A program made the position numbers and the translations under genes. A stretch of 64,000 nucleotides of DNA from AC-32 sp963717725 (GTDB lineage: Bacteria > Actinomycetota > Thermoleophilia > Gaiellales > Gaiellaceae), in NCBI GenBank assembly GCA_963717725.1, contig CAVQWS010000026.1, positions 1 through 64,000 on the forward strand. Direction: 5' to 3'. Shown here piece by piece: positions 23,085-31,589 of this stretch. The number at the start of each line of letters is the position of its first letter. The stretch's first letter is position 1. The notes below the pieces were generated by a model. That model worked only from the letters and a program-made list of their open reading frames with translations, was not told the DNA's origin and did not search any database.

Positions 23085-24233
23085 TCATCCGGCTCCGATC
23101 TGCTTCTCGTAGCGCCGGACCTGGGCGCGCGCGGAGTCGTCGCTGCGCAGGGCGTGGTCGAACAGCTTCTGCCGCTCGGCCTGGCTCAGCTGCGAGGTGA
23201 GCAGCGGGCTCACGTAGACGGGGCGGTAGAGCTTGACGTTGCCGACGATGTTCCAGGGCAGGCCTTGGTAGACGACGACGTGGCCGTCCTGCTCGGCGCC
23301 GACGAAGTGCGAGCGCCAGAGGCTCCAGACCGCGAACCCGCAGACGGCCACGATCAGCACCAGCATGAGCAGCGCGAACAGCGCCCGACGGCCTGCGTGG
23401 CCGTTCTCGTCTCGTGGCTGGACCGCGACGGGCGGGACTCCATCGAACTCGTCGAGGGTCTTCTCGTCCTCGTCCTCCTCGACCGGCGGGAGCGTGACGG
23501 TGTGCTCGCTCTCGCCGCCGCCCGCGATCTCGAAGAAGACGACGGTGATGTTGTCCTCGCCGCCGCCCTTGTTCGCCGCGCGGACGAGCGCCTTTGCCGC
23601 TCTGGACAGGTCGCCGCGATTGCGCTCGACCTCGCGCAGGATCGTGTTGTCGTCGACCATCGAGGTCAGCCCGTCCGAGCAGAGCAGGAACAGGTCGCCA
23701 GGCTTGGTCTCCACCGAGAAGGTGTCGACGTCCACGTCCGGGTCGGTGCCGAGCGCGCGGGTGATCACCGAGCGCTGCGGATGTCCCTCGGCCTCCTCGG
23801 GCGAGAGCTTGCCGCTGCGGACGAGCTCGGCGACCAGCGAGTGGTCCTCGGTCAGCTGCTCGAGCTTACGGTCGCGGATCCGGTAGGCGCGCGAGTCGCC
23901 GACGTGGCCGATCGCGACGCGGCCGTCCTCGACCAGGGCGACCGTCATCGTCGTGCCCATCCCCGAGGCGGAGGCGTCCTGCGCCTGACGCTGGTAGACG
24001 CGGCGATTGGCCTCCTGGATCAGGTCGTTCACGCGCTCCTCGCCGCCGGCGAGCTCGGAGGCCTCGTCGCGCAGCGCGGCGGCCGCGAGGCTCGAGGCCA
24101 GCTCGCCCGCCTGCGCGCCGCCCATCCCGTCCGCGACCGCGAACAGCGGCGGCTCGCTGACGTAGGCGTCCTCGTTGTGCCGGCGCCGGCGGCCGGTGTC
24201 GGTGACGCTCGCCGTTCTCAGCTGGGCGCTCAT
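23085..24233 (-). CDS. pstP: PP2C Ser/Thr protein phosphatase, membrane-anchored (PstP)
   Basis: 382 residues. The cytoplasmic phosphatase (about 1-240) has the PP2C metal motifs RRHNEDAYV, FAVADGMGGAQAGE, GHVGDSRAYR, CSDGLTSMV and GGEDNITVV. An acidic linker, one transmembrane helix (ALFALLMLVLIVAVCGFAVW) and a small external domain follow. It reverses the PknB-type kinases of this cluster. Start ATG at 24233 overlaps fhaB (ATGA). Gene order fhaA-fhaB-pstP-rodA-pbpA-pknB is as in mycobacteria. Confidence 0.93.
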   Translation of the reverse strand: MSAQLRTASVTDTGRRRRHNEDAYVSEPPLFAVADGMGGAQAGELASSLAAAALRDEASELAGGEERVNDLIQEANRRVYQRQAQDASASGMGTTMTVALVEDGRVAIGHVGDSRAYRIRDRKLEQLTEDHSLVAELVRSGKLSPEEAEGHPQRSVITRALGTDPDVDVDTFSVETKPGDLFLLCSDGLTSMVDDNTILREVERNRGDLSRAAKALVRAANKGGGEDNITVVFFEIAGGGESEHTVTLPPVEEDEDEKTLDEFDGVPPVAVQPRDENGHAGRRALFALLMLVLIVAVCGFAVWSLWRSHFVGAEQDGHVVVYQGLPWNIVGNVKLYRPVYVSPLLTSQLSQAERQKLFDHALRSDDSARAQVRRYEKQIGAG

Positions 24234-24709
24234 GTCTCGTACCGCAGCTCGGTCTCGCCGACGCGCAGGATGTCTCCGGGCGTCAGCCGCTTTGCGTTCG
24301 TCAGGCGGATGCCGTTCAGGTACGTGCCGTTGGTCGAGCCGACGTCCTCGACCCAGACGCCGTCGCGCCGCGGCTCCACCCGCGCGTGGTTGGACGAGGC
24401 GTACTCGTCACGCGCGAGGTTGACGTCGTTGCCCGAGCCGCGGCCCAGCAGCAGCGCCGCGGAGTCGAGCAGCAGCTCGTCGTCCTCCTCGAGCGCCGGG
24501 CTCTTGATCACGACCAGCCGGCCGCTCTGGATCTGCGGCTGCTCGCCGAGCCCGGGCACCGAGCCCGGCGCGAGCACGAAGCTCTCCTGCGGCATGCGCA
24601 CGTCACGCGCGGCCGAGCGCACGATCCGCCAGATGAACAGGTAGAGCAGGACGAGAAACGCGATCTTGAGGACGAGCAGTGCCTCCTCGACGGCGACGGA
24701 CGCGATCAC
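24230..24709 (-). CDS. fhaB: FHA-domain membrane protein (FhaB/FipA type)
   Basis: 159 residues with an N-terminal transmembrane helix (LLVLKIAFLVLLYLFIW) and a C-terminal FHA phosphothreonine-binding domain, with GRGSGNDVNL, SSNHARVEP and DVGSTNGTYLNG. The mycobacterial counterpart links kinase signalling to the division machinery. GTG at 24709 overlaps fhaA's stop (GTGA). Confidence 0.9.
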   Translation of the reverse strand: MIASVAVEEALLVLKIAFLVLLYLFIWRIVRSAARDVRMPQESFVLAPGSVPGLGEQPQIQSGRLVVIKSPALEEDDELLLDSAALLLGRGSGNDVNLARDEYASSNHARVEPRRDGVWVEDVGSTNGTYLNGIRLTNAKRLTPGDILRVGETELRYET

Positions 24710-25479
24710 TCGTCTTCCTCCGTCTCCCGCCTGAAGACGAGCTCGGTCGAGCCGAGCGTGATGCGATCGCCCTGTCGCAGCTTCGCCCGCTTCTGGCGGC
24801 GCCCGTTCACCTCCATCCCGTTCGTCGAGCCGAGGTCGACGGCCCAGTACGCGGCGCCCTCCTGTCGCACCTCGGCGTGCTTGCGCGAGACGTTCGGGTC
24901 GGCGAGCTGGATGTCGCAGTCCTTCGAGCGGCCGATCGTGGCCCGGCCGCCGTCGAGCTCGTGCTTCGTGCCGTCGAAGGTCAGGCTGACGACTTCCCGA
25001 CCGAGCCCGAGCTCTTCGACCGAGACGGCCTCGGTCTCGACCGGCTGGCGGTAGACCTGCGTCGCGCCGGGCAGCGGCTGCGGCTCCGGCTCGCCGGGCT
25101 GCGGCACCGCGCCCTGCACCATCCGCGTAGCGATCCCGAACTCGCCCATCTCGAGGTCGTCGTCGGTCTCGAACTTCACCTCGGGCGGCGAGAGCAGCTC
25201 GTAGCGCTCGCGGCGCGCGTTCTCGGCGATGTACTCCTGCAGCTCGCTGCGCAGCGAGTCCTCGTAGCTCGCGAACTGCTCCCGGTCGGATGGCGCCAGG
25301 TAGATCGTGTACTCGTTCGGCGCATAGACGCGGGAGACGGAGATCACGCGGTGGTCCTCCATCTCCTTGACCAGCTTGCGCGCCAGCTCGACCGGCTGCA
25401 CATGGGTGCGAAAAGCACGTCCGAAGACACCCTCGAAGAGGCCTTCCAGCTTGTGCTCGATGTTCCTGAGGACGCTCAT
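24706..25479 (-). CDS. fhaA: DUF3662 and FHA-domain protein (FhaA type)
   Basis: 257 residues. An N-terminal DUF3662 domain (MSVLRNIEHKLEGLFEGVFG, then VQPVELARKLVKEMEDHR) is followed by a Pro/Glu linker. The C-terminal FHA domain has IGRSKDCDIQL, NVSRKHAEV and DLGSTNGMEVNG. In mycobacteria FhaA binds phosphorylated MviN and RodA-PbpA regulators. ATG at 25479. About 30 bases separate it from the upstream kinase gene, so it is probably co-transcribed. Confidence 0.92.
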   Translation of the reverse strand: MSVLRNIEHKLEGLFEGVFGRAFRTHVQPVELARKLVKEMEDHRVISVSRVYAPNEYTIYLAPSDREQFASYEDSLRSELQEYIAENARRERYELLSPPEVKFETDDDLEMGEFGIATRMVQGAVPQPGEPEPQPLPGATQVYRQPVETEAVSVEELGLGREVVSLTFDGTKHELDGGRATIGRSKDCDIQLADPNVSRKHAEVRQEGAAYWAVDLGSTNGMEVNGRRQKRAKLRQGDRITLGSTELVFRRETEEDE

Positions 25480-25509
25480 CCGCGCGGGGTTATGCCCCGC
25501 TCCTGAACT

Positions 25510-27114
25510 CTAACCCCGGGCCCTGAGGGCCAGGACGGTGCAGGTGGTCCAGGCCGCCAGCACCAGCGGAATCGCGGCCACGGCCGGCGCTGGCAGGAGC
25601 GTGCAGGCGAGCAGGGCCGCGCCGAGGCCGGCGATCCACCACAGGCCACGCTCGCGGACGTACGGGATCGCAACGGCGACGCCGGCGAGGACGGCGGCCT
25701 CGAGCACGAGCGCGGGATGAGCCTGCAGGAAGCGGACGAGCGCCTCGGCCACCGCGACCGCGTCGGTGCTCCCGGCGATCCCGAGGCCCTTCGGTGGTGG
25801 GGCGCCGGTGAACGGCAGCGACGCATGCCGGAGCCCCGCGACCACCGCGGCGAGCAGCACCGCCGTCATGACCTGCAGCGCGCGCCGGACCGGGTTGCGA
25901 ATCGCCTGCGCGGCGAGCGGCAGCAGGCCGAGCGCGAGCAGCGGCGCGAGCAGAGGACCGAGCGCGAGGAAGAGCCCTTGCCGTGGCGTCCGCCAGGAGA
26001 GCGCCAGCCACGCGCAGGCGAGCGCGGCGTAGACGAGCGCGAGCCCCGACGAGATGTTCCCGAGCGGCAGCACCGGGACCGCGAGGGTGAAGGCCAGCCC
26101 GATCCGCGGCCGCGCCAGCATCAGCGCGCCGGCGATCAGCGCGAGCAGCGGCGCGAAGAGCGTCGGGTAGAACGCCACCTCGGCGGCAGTCCAGCCGGCG
26201 AACAGCGCCGCGGCCGCGGGTGCGGCCAGCCGCAGTGGAACCGACAGCTCCGGAACCGTCGTGCGGGTCTTGCGTCGGCGCAGCCGCTCCGCGAAGGCGT
26301 CCCGGAGCTCGTGGGCGAGGTGCGCGGCGGGCGGCCTGGCCGCCGGGTCGAGCGCGAGCATTCGGTCGACAAGCGCGCAGAGCGGCCTCGGCAGGTCGGG
26401 CCGCGCCTGCGCCAGCGGCGCCGCTCCGGTCTCGATCCGCTTCGCCGTCTCGAGCAGCGAGCCGTTCCAGAATGGGTGCCAGCCGGCGAGCGACTCCCAG
26501 AGCATCGCCCCGACCGCCCAGATGTCGGCCGGCGGCCCGCCCGACTCGCCGTGCACGAGCCGCTCGGGCGGCACGTAGGCGAGCGTCCCGGGGACATCGC
26601 CGGTGGCGGTCAGCGACTCCTCTTCGGCGAGCTGCGCGAGCCCGAAGTCCAGCAGCCGCGCCGAGATGCCCTCGCCTTCGGCGAGCAGGACGTTCGACGG
26701 CTTCACGTCCCGGTGGACGATCCCGCGCGCGTGCGCGTGCGCGAGACCCTCGAGCACCTGGGCGGCCGTCTCGACCGCGTCGGCGTCGTTCAGCTCGCCG
26801 GCCCGCAGCGCCTGGCGCATCGTCTGCCCCGGCACGTACTCGTAGGCGATGTAAACGTTGCTCGCGTCCCGATCGAGCCCGTAGGCGCGCAGGCAGCGCT
26901 CGTGCCGCAGCCGCGCCGCCGCCAGCGCCTCCCGCTCGGCCCGTGTCGCCGCCTTGCCCTCGCGCGGGACGATCTTCAGCGCGACGTCGAGGCCGGTGCG
27001 CTCGTCACGCGCGAGCCAGACCGAGCCCGAGCCGCCGCTCCCGAGCGGGCGTAGGGGCCGATAGCGCTCGGCAACGAGCTCGCTGGTGGAAAGGGCAAGC
27101 GCCGCCTCGGCCAC
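25510..27114 (-). CDS. Ser/Thr protein kinase with polytopic membrane C-terminus
   Basis: 534 residues. The kinase (about 12-265) has GSGGSGSVWLARD, VALKIVPRE, HRDVKPSNVLLA, DFGLAQLAEE and PPERLVHGE in place of the usual APE. After a basic linker (ERLRRRKTRT) come about eight hydrophobic segments to the C-terminus, unlike the single helix of PknB kinases. First gene of the fhaA-fhaB-pstP-rodA-pbpA-pknB-ddl run. GTG at 27114 is used; GTG codons a few residues later are possible. Confidence 0.85.
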   Translation of the reverse strand: MAEAALALSTSELVAERYRPLRPLGSGGSGSVWLARDERTGLDVALKIVPREGKAATRAEREALAAARLRHERCLRAYGLDRDASNVYIAYEYVPGQTMRQALRAGELNDADAVETAAQVLEGLAHAHARGIVHRDVKPSNVLLAEGEGISARLLDFGLAQLAEEESLTATGDVPGTLAYVPPERLVHGESGGPPADIWAVGAMLWESLAGWHPFWNGSLLETAKRIETGAAPLAQARPDLPRPLCALVDRMLALDPAARPPAAHLAHELRDAFAERLRRRKTRTTVPELSVPLRLAAPAAAALFAGWTAAEVAFYPTLFAPLLALIAGALMLARPRIGLAFTLAVPVLPLGNISSGLALVYAALACAWLALSWRTPRQGLFLALGPLLAPLLALGLLPLAAQAIRNPVRRALQVMTAVLLAAVVAGLRHASLPFTGAPPPKGLGIAGSTDAVAVAEALVRFLQAHPALVLEAAVLAGVAVAIPYVRERGLWWIAGLGAALLACTLLPAPAVAAIPLVLAAWTTCTVLALRARG

Positions 27115-27207
27115 GAGAGCTGAGTTTTCGTCTATCCGGTCGGAATCCTGCGCTGGCCGGGCGACTCGGTAGAGTGAGCCGACTTTTTCCTGCAAAACCC
27201 GGCCCCC
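27115..27207. promoter_or_regulatory. Divergent promoter region
   Basis: Between the kinase operon and the gene at 27208. Plus strand: TAGAGT at 27170-27175, then a leader of about 30 bases with TTTTTCC. Minus strand: a TAGACG-like box about 16 bases before the kinase GTG. Neither has a clear -35. Confidence 0.35.
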
Positions 27208-28368
27208 ATGAGCGAAAACGACACCGACATCGATTTCGACTTCTTCGAGGACGAGCCTCCGACCGAGGAGAGCTCGCGCGCGGAGCGGCTGATCCCCCGT
27301 CGCACGCCGCGCGGCCCGCAGCAACCGCCCCGGCCGCCGACGAACCTGACGCCGCTGCTGCGGCTGATCGGCCTGATCGCCTTCGCGATCCTGATCGTCG
27401 TCCTGCTCGTGCTCTGGGTGCAGAGCTGCCAGGAGAGCAGCAAGGACAAGACCTACAAGAGCTACATGGGCAAGGTCTCCGACGTGACGGGCTCCTCGCA
27501 GCAGATCGGCAAGCAGCTCAGCCAGGTGCTACTCGCGCAGGGGCTGAAGGAGGCGCAGGTCGAGCAGCGGGTCTCCGGGCTCGCGCACCAGGAACAGCTC
27601 GACGTCCAGCGCGCGCAGGCGATCACCCCGCCGGGGACCCTCCGCGACGAGCACGCGGCCATGATCCAGGCGCTGCAGTACCGCGCCAGCGGCCTGAGCG
27701 GCCTTGCCAGCGCGCTCGCCGCGACCGCCAACGTCAAGGACGCGACCCGCGCCGCCACCGTGCTCGCGAGCCAGATGCAGCGCCTGCTTGCGAGCGACGT
27801 GATCTACCAAGACTCGTTCAAGGCGCCTTCAGCGGCCGAGCTCGACCGCCAGGGCGTGACCGGCACGAACGACGCCGGTGGCCCGCTGATCCCGGACTCG
27901 AACTTCCTGCAGAGCTCCGACCTCGTCACGCCCACGGCGATGGCGACCGTGCTCAGCCGCATCCGCGGCAGCGCCTCGACGCCTAGCAGTGGCGGCTTGC
28001 GCGGCACGAACCTCGTCTCGGTCAAGGTGCAGCCGGCCGGGACGGAGCTGAGCACCTCGTCGCAGACGACCGTGGTGGTGCGGACGAACATGTCGATTGA
28101 CGTGACGGTCGAGGACTCAGGCGACTCGCAGGAGGCGAACATCCCCGTCACGCTCAGGATCATCCAGGCAGGCGTCCCCACGGTGCTGAAGCGCGCGAAG
28201 ATCACCTTCATCAACCCGGGCGAGCAGAAGACGGTCAGCTTCACGAACTTCCCGGCGCCGAGCTTCCAGAACCCGGCGCAGATCAAGGTCGAGGTCGAGC
28301 CCGTGCAGGGCGAGTCGAACACGAGCAACAACTCGGCCGACTACTCCGTCATCTTCTCCGTCGCGTAG
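27208..28368 (+). CDS. Membrane-anchored hypothetical protein
   Basis: 386 residues. An acidic N-terminal tail (MSENDTDIDFDFFEDEPP) and Pro/Arg linker lead to one transmembrane helix (LIGLIAFAILIVVLLVLW) near residue 60. The external part has a helical, Gln-rich middle and a C-terminal beta domain (about 280-386) that looks CARDB-like or Ig-like (TVEDSGDSQEANIPVTLRI... with NNSADYSVIFSV at the end). Co-directional with the DUF4446 gene three bases downstream. Confidence 0.75.
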   Translation: MSENDTDIDFDFFEDEPPTEESSRAERLIPRRTPRGPQQPPRPPTNLTPLLRLIGLIAFAILIVVLLVLWVQSCQESSKDKTYKSYMGKVSDVTGSSQQIGKQLSQVLLAQGLKEAQVEQRVSGLAHQEQLDVQRAQAITPPGTLRDEHAAMIQALQYRASGLSGLASALAATANVKDATRAATVLASQMQRLLASDVIYQDSFKAPSAAELDRQGVTGTNDAGGPLIPDSNFLQSSDLVTPTAMATVLSRIRGSASTPSSGGLRGTNLVSVKVQPAGTELSTSSQTTVVVRTNMSIDVTVEDSGDSQEANIPVTLRIIQAGVPTVLKRAKITFINPGEQKTVSFTNFPAPSFQNPAQIKVEVEPVQGESNTSNNSADYSVIFSVA

Positions 28369-28371
28369 GCC

Positions 28372-28854
28372 TTGAGCTTCTCGAGCTCGACCGCCGCCTG
28401 GATCGCGATCGGCGCCGCCGCGGTCGCGGTGGTGGCGCTGCTTGCCGTCCTGTGGGTGCTGATGCGGATTCGGCGTTTGCGCGAAGGCCAGGCCGTGCTG
28501 CTCGGGGACGGCAAGACCGATCTGGTCGACTTCGCCGTCTCGCTGCAGGGCCGGATCGATGACCTGCACCGCGCCGTGGACGAGATCGCGGCGGGCCTCG
28601 TGCGCGTCGACCGGCGCGTCGACAACTCCGTCACGAACGTCTCGATCGTCCGCTACGACGCCTACGAGGACACGGGCGGGCACCAGTCGGCATCGCTGGC
28701 CGTGCTCGACTCGGCTCGCAGCGGCGTCGTCGTGACCGCAATCCAGGGCCGCGACTACGCGAGGATCTACATGAAGGAGCTCGACCGCGGGCGCGCCACG
28801 ATCGCCCTTTCGCCCGAGGAGGCGGAAGCCGTCGAGCGTGCCATGTCACGCTAG
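28372..28854 (+). CDS. DUF4446 family protein
   Basis: 160 residues: an N-terminal transmembrane helix (AAWIAIGAAAVAVVALLAVL), a coiled-coil stretch (DFAVSLQGRIDDLHRAVDEI) and the conserved DUF4446 end (VRYDAYEDTGGHQSASLAVL, then GVVVTAIQGRDYARIY). Function unknown. The start is TTG at 28372, three bases after the previous stop; no ATG or GTG would retain the helix. Confidence 0.78.
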   Translation: MSFSSSTAAWIAIGAAAVAVVALLAVLWVLMRIRRLREGQAVLLGDGKTDLVDFAVSLQGRIDDLHRAVDEIAAGLVRVDRRVDNSVTNVSIVRYDAYEDTGGHQSASLAVLDSARSGVVVTAIQGRDYARIYMKELDRGRATIALSPEEAEAVERAMSR

Positions 28855-28867
28855 AGTTTCCGGGGCG

Positions 28868-29395
28868 ATGCAGCAGGTTCTCGTCCTGAATGCGAGTTAC
28901 GAGCCGCTGAACGTCACAACCGTTCGCCGTGCGCACGTGCTCGTCTTCAAGGGCAAGGCCGAGGTGATCGAGGAGCTCGACCAGCCGCTCCGATCGGCGA
29001 CGGGAGCCTTTCCGTGGCCGCATGTGATCCGGCTCGTCCAGTACGTGCGGGTTCCGCGGACGCTGAAGCGGAAGATCTCGCGCCGGGCGCTGTTCGCCCG
29101 CGACGGTTGGCGCTGCATGTACTGCGGCACGACCAACGGCCGGCTGACGCTCGACCACGTCGTCCCGCGCTCGCGCGGCGGCGACTCGGTCTGGGAGAAC
29201 GTCGTCACCTCGTGCGCGCCCTGCAACATGCGCAAGGGCAACCGCCTGCCGGACGAGATCGAGATGACCCTGCGCAAGCCGCCGCGCGCGCCGGCGCCGG
29301 TGCTCTTCATCCATTTGGCGACCCCGAAAGTGCCTGACGGCTGGCAGCCCTACCTGACCGGCCTGAACGACGAAGCCGCGACCGCGACCGCCTGA
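28868..29395 (+). CDS. HNH endonuclease
   Basis: 175 residues. The N-terminal part (VLVLNASYEPLNVTTVRRA) is typical of the actinobacterial stand-alone HNH group. The nuclease has a zinc site CMYCG and CAPCN around the catalytic LTLDHVVPRSRGG. Target DNA is unknown; the family is widespread in genomes without mobile elements nearby. ATG at 28868; TAGAGT at 28852-28857 overlaps the upstream stop and may be its own -10. Confidence 0.88.
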   Translation: MQQVLVLNASYEPLNVTTVRRAHVLVFKGKAEVIEELDQPLRSATGAFPWPHVIRLVQYVRVPRTLKRKISRRALFARDGWRCMYCGTTNGRLTLDHVVPRSRGGDSVWENVVTSCAPCNMRKGNRLPDEIEMTLRKPPRAPAPVLFIHLATPKVPDGWQPYLTGLNDEAATATA

Positions 29396-29426
29396 CGTGA
29401 CGTCCGCCCAGGGCGGCGGCGTACTT

Positions 29427-29450
29427 CTCCCGGAACCCGAACCGGGAGGA
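29427..29450 (+). promoter_or_regulatory. Hairpin covering the SD of the SIMPL gene
   Basis: CTCCCGG (29427-29433) pairs perfectly with CCGGGAG (29442-29448), extended by one U-G and one U-A pair, so the SD GGGAGG is in the stem. A second perfect stem CCGCCC-A-GGGCGG lies at 29404-29416. Translation could be sensitive to opening this hairpin. Confidence 0.4.
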
Positions 29451-29454
29451 AGCG

Positions 29455-30150
29455 ATGAGGCTCGTCAAGATCGGACTGGTGGCGACCGCTGTTGCGGCAG
29501 CCGTCGCATTCGTGGGGGTGGGCAGGCCGGACTTCGCGCGCGGCTCCGCGCCGTCGGGGCGTACGGTGACAGTCACCGGAGACGGCAGCGTCGAGTCGGT
29601 GCCGAACCAGGCGGGGCTCTCGGTCGGCGTCAGCAGTGACGCCGCGACCGCGCAGGCCGCGTTGGCCGCCAACGCGGACAAGGCGGAGAACGTGATCGAG
29701 GCGCTGCGCGCCGCCGGTGTCGCCAAGACCGACCTGCAGACGACCGACGTCACCGTCTCGCCGAGCTGGGACAACCGCGGCCGCCAGGACGGTTTCACCG
29801 CGCACAGCTCTGTGCAGGTGAAGGTGGCGAGCGTCTCGCGCGCGGGCGCGATCATCGACGCGGCTGTCGCGACCGGGGCAACCGAGACGTCAGGGCCGAG
29901 CTTCGACCGCTCCGATCGCAGCCAGCTCTACCGCAACGCGCTGAAGGCGGCCTTCGCCGACGCGCGTGGGAAGGCGGCGACCCTGGCGGGCGAGGCCGGC
30001 GCGAGCCTCGGCGCGGTGCAGCGGATCGAGGAGTCGCCCGGCGTGCAGGCGATGCCGCTGTTCTCCGCGGCGAAGGACATGGCGACGCCGGTCGAGCCCG
30101 GCACGACCGAGGTGCAGGCGACGGTGACGGTCACCTTCAGCCTCTCGTGA
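29455..30150 (+). CDS. Secreted SIMPL (DUF541) domain protein
   Basis: 231 residues with a signal peptide or anchor (LVATAVAAAVAFVGVGRP) and a SIMPL/DUF541 domain: RTVTVTGDGSVESVPNQA at the start, TDLQTTDVTVSPSWD in the middle and EVQATVTVTFSLS at the end. Homologues include BP26/OMP28-like oligomeric envelope proteins; role unknown. ATG at 29455 has a strong SD (GGGAGG). The 3' end overlaps the converging sulfurtransferase gene. Confidence 0.85.
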   Translation: MRLVKIGLVATAVAAAVAFVGVGRPDFARGSAPSGRTVTVTGDGSVESVPNQAGLSVGVSSDAATAQAALAANADKAENVIEALRAAGVAKTDLQTTDVTVSPSWDNRGRQDGFTAHSSVQVKVASVSRAGAIIDAAVATGATETSGPSFDRSDRSQLYRNALKAAFADARGKAATLAGEAGASLGAVQRIEESPGVQAMPLFSAAKDMATPVEPGTTEVQATVTVTFSLS

Positions 30151-30831
30151 CCGGCAGGCCGAGCTGCTCCCACTCGCTCCACGAGCCGGGGTAGAGCCTG
30201 CCCTCGCGGCCGCTGAGGAAGAACCGGTGCAAGGTGACGCAGGACGTCACGCCTGAGCCGCAGTAGGCGACGAGCTCGCCGCCGGGCAGCTCGGGCAGCG
30301 GGTCGTCCCACGGCGCGTTGAGGGCTCCGGAAATCCGGCCCGGGCTCGTGTCGATCGGGTTGGGCTCGCCGCGGAAACGCTCGGGCCGGCGCGCGTCGAC
30401 GACCACGAGCTCGTCTCGGCGGCGCTCCAGCTCGTCCGCCTCGATCGTGTCGTCCTTCCGCTCGCGGGGCACGAATTCGGCCGCTCGATCTGCTCCTCGC
30501 CCCCGTGCAGCGGCCCGTGCCAGCCGTCGAGCTCGAGCACCGCGCAGTCGTCGTGGCCGAAGTGGCGCAGCAGCCACCAGAGCCGCTCGGCGCCGCCCAT
30601 GTTCCCGTAGGCCACGACGAAGACGCCCTCCCCGATCCCGGCCCCCGAGGCGGCGCGGGCGAAGTCCTCGGCACCCGGCAGCGGGTGACGCCCACGCTGG
30701 CCTGGCGGCGCGGCCAGGTCCTCGTCCACGTCGAGAAACGACGAACCTGGGATGTGCCCGGCGAGGTAGAGCTCGCGTCCCTTTCCGGGCGAGCCGAGCT
30801 CCCAGCGGCAGTCGACGAACTGGTAGCGCAA
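30137..30831 (-). pseudogene. Sulfurtransferase, two rhodanese domains, one-base frameshift near 30481
   Basis: Reads as two frames that join into one protein of normal length. The first (from ATG 30831) has RYQFVDCRWELGSPGKG, AGHIPGSSFLDVDEDL and VVAYGNMGGAERLWWLL. The second continues with ELVVVDARRPERFRGE, GRISGALNAPWDDPL and the active-site loop AYCGSGVTSC, as in 3-mercaptopyruvate sulfurtransferases. Restoring one G between CGG and CCGAA near 30481 would join ...EEQIER to AEFVPRERKDD. Sequencing error is more likely than true decay, since all motifs survive. Confidence 0.8.
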
Positions 30832-30895
30832 GGGCCCCCGGAACCTACCGGATGCCGAAACGTGCGATCATCGCCGCAGGTGGGAAAAACCCGGG

Positions 30896-31586
30896 TTGTG
30901 CTCGGCGGGCTTCTGGTTATCTCGGCGGGGGCTGCTGCTGATCGCAGTGATGAGCGCGGGAGCGGCGCAGAGCAAGCGCTTCCACTACACGCATCTCGTC
31001 AGCGTCACCGGCCACCTCGTCGACCACTGGACGATCAACGACTCCGACTACTGCGGGCTCGTCGGCGACGGAACCGTGACCGTCGACTACCACACGACGA
31101 AGGCCCGCGCTGGCGCGGCCGTTCATCGATCCGTACGCCGGCTCCGACAATCCCAAGTCGCGCGGCAGCTGGGTGCTCGGCGTCCCGGTCGGAGGCGGGG
31201 TCGGCCACATGCCTTCGCAGCACGCCGCGGGGACGATCACGAGGGTCGACCACGCGACCGAGACGCTCCCGTCGACCGGCGGCGACTGCGGCGGCGGGCA
31301 CGACAAGTCTGGGTGCGGAACAGTCGCGCTGGGCAAGGCGGCGAGCAGGGTGCTGGGCTACGACACCCATCGGCTGCACGCCGATCTGGGAACCGAGGAG
31401 TTCGGGTATTCGCGCGGCAGCCGCCGCGGAGAGCTCTTCGTGAACATGCCGCGAGCCCGCGTGCTCGGTCGCCGACTCGTCAAAGTCACGGGCTCGAGCC
31501 ACAAGCACAGCGCCTTCAGCGAGGGCGGCGTGACCGTCACCGACGACGTCACCCGCACCGTGACGGTGACGTTCAAGCACAGGTAG
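30896..31586 (+). pseudogene. Secreted hypothetical protein with one-base frameshift near 31110
   Basis: The N-terminal frame gives a signal peptide (RRGLLLIAVMSAGAAQS) and SKRFHYTHLVSVTGHLVDHW. The C-terminal frame continues RPFIDPYAGSDNPKSRGSW and ends TRTVTVTFKHR. Removing one A from the GAAGG run near 31100-31104 joins them (HTTRPALARPFIDPYAG). Two Cys in GGDCGGGHDKSGCG. No family recognised. The start is uncertain (TTG 30896 used). Confidence 0.6.
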
Positions 31587-31589
31587 CCC

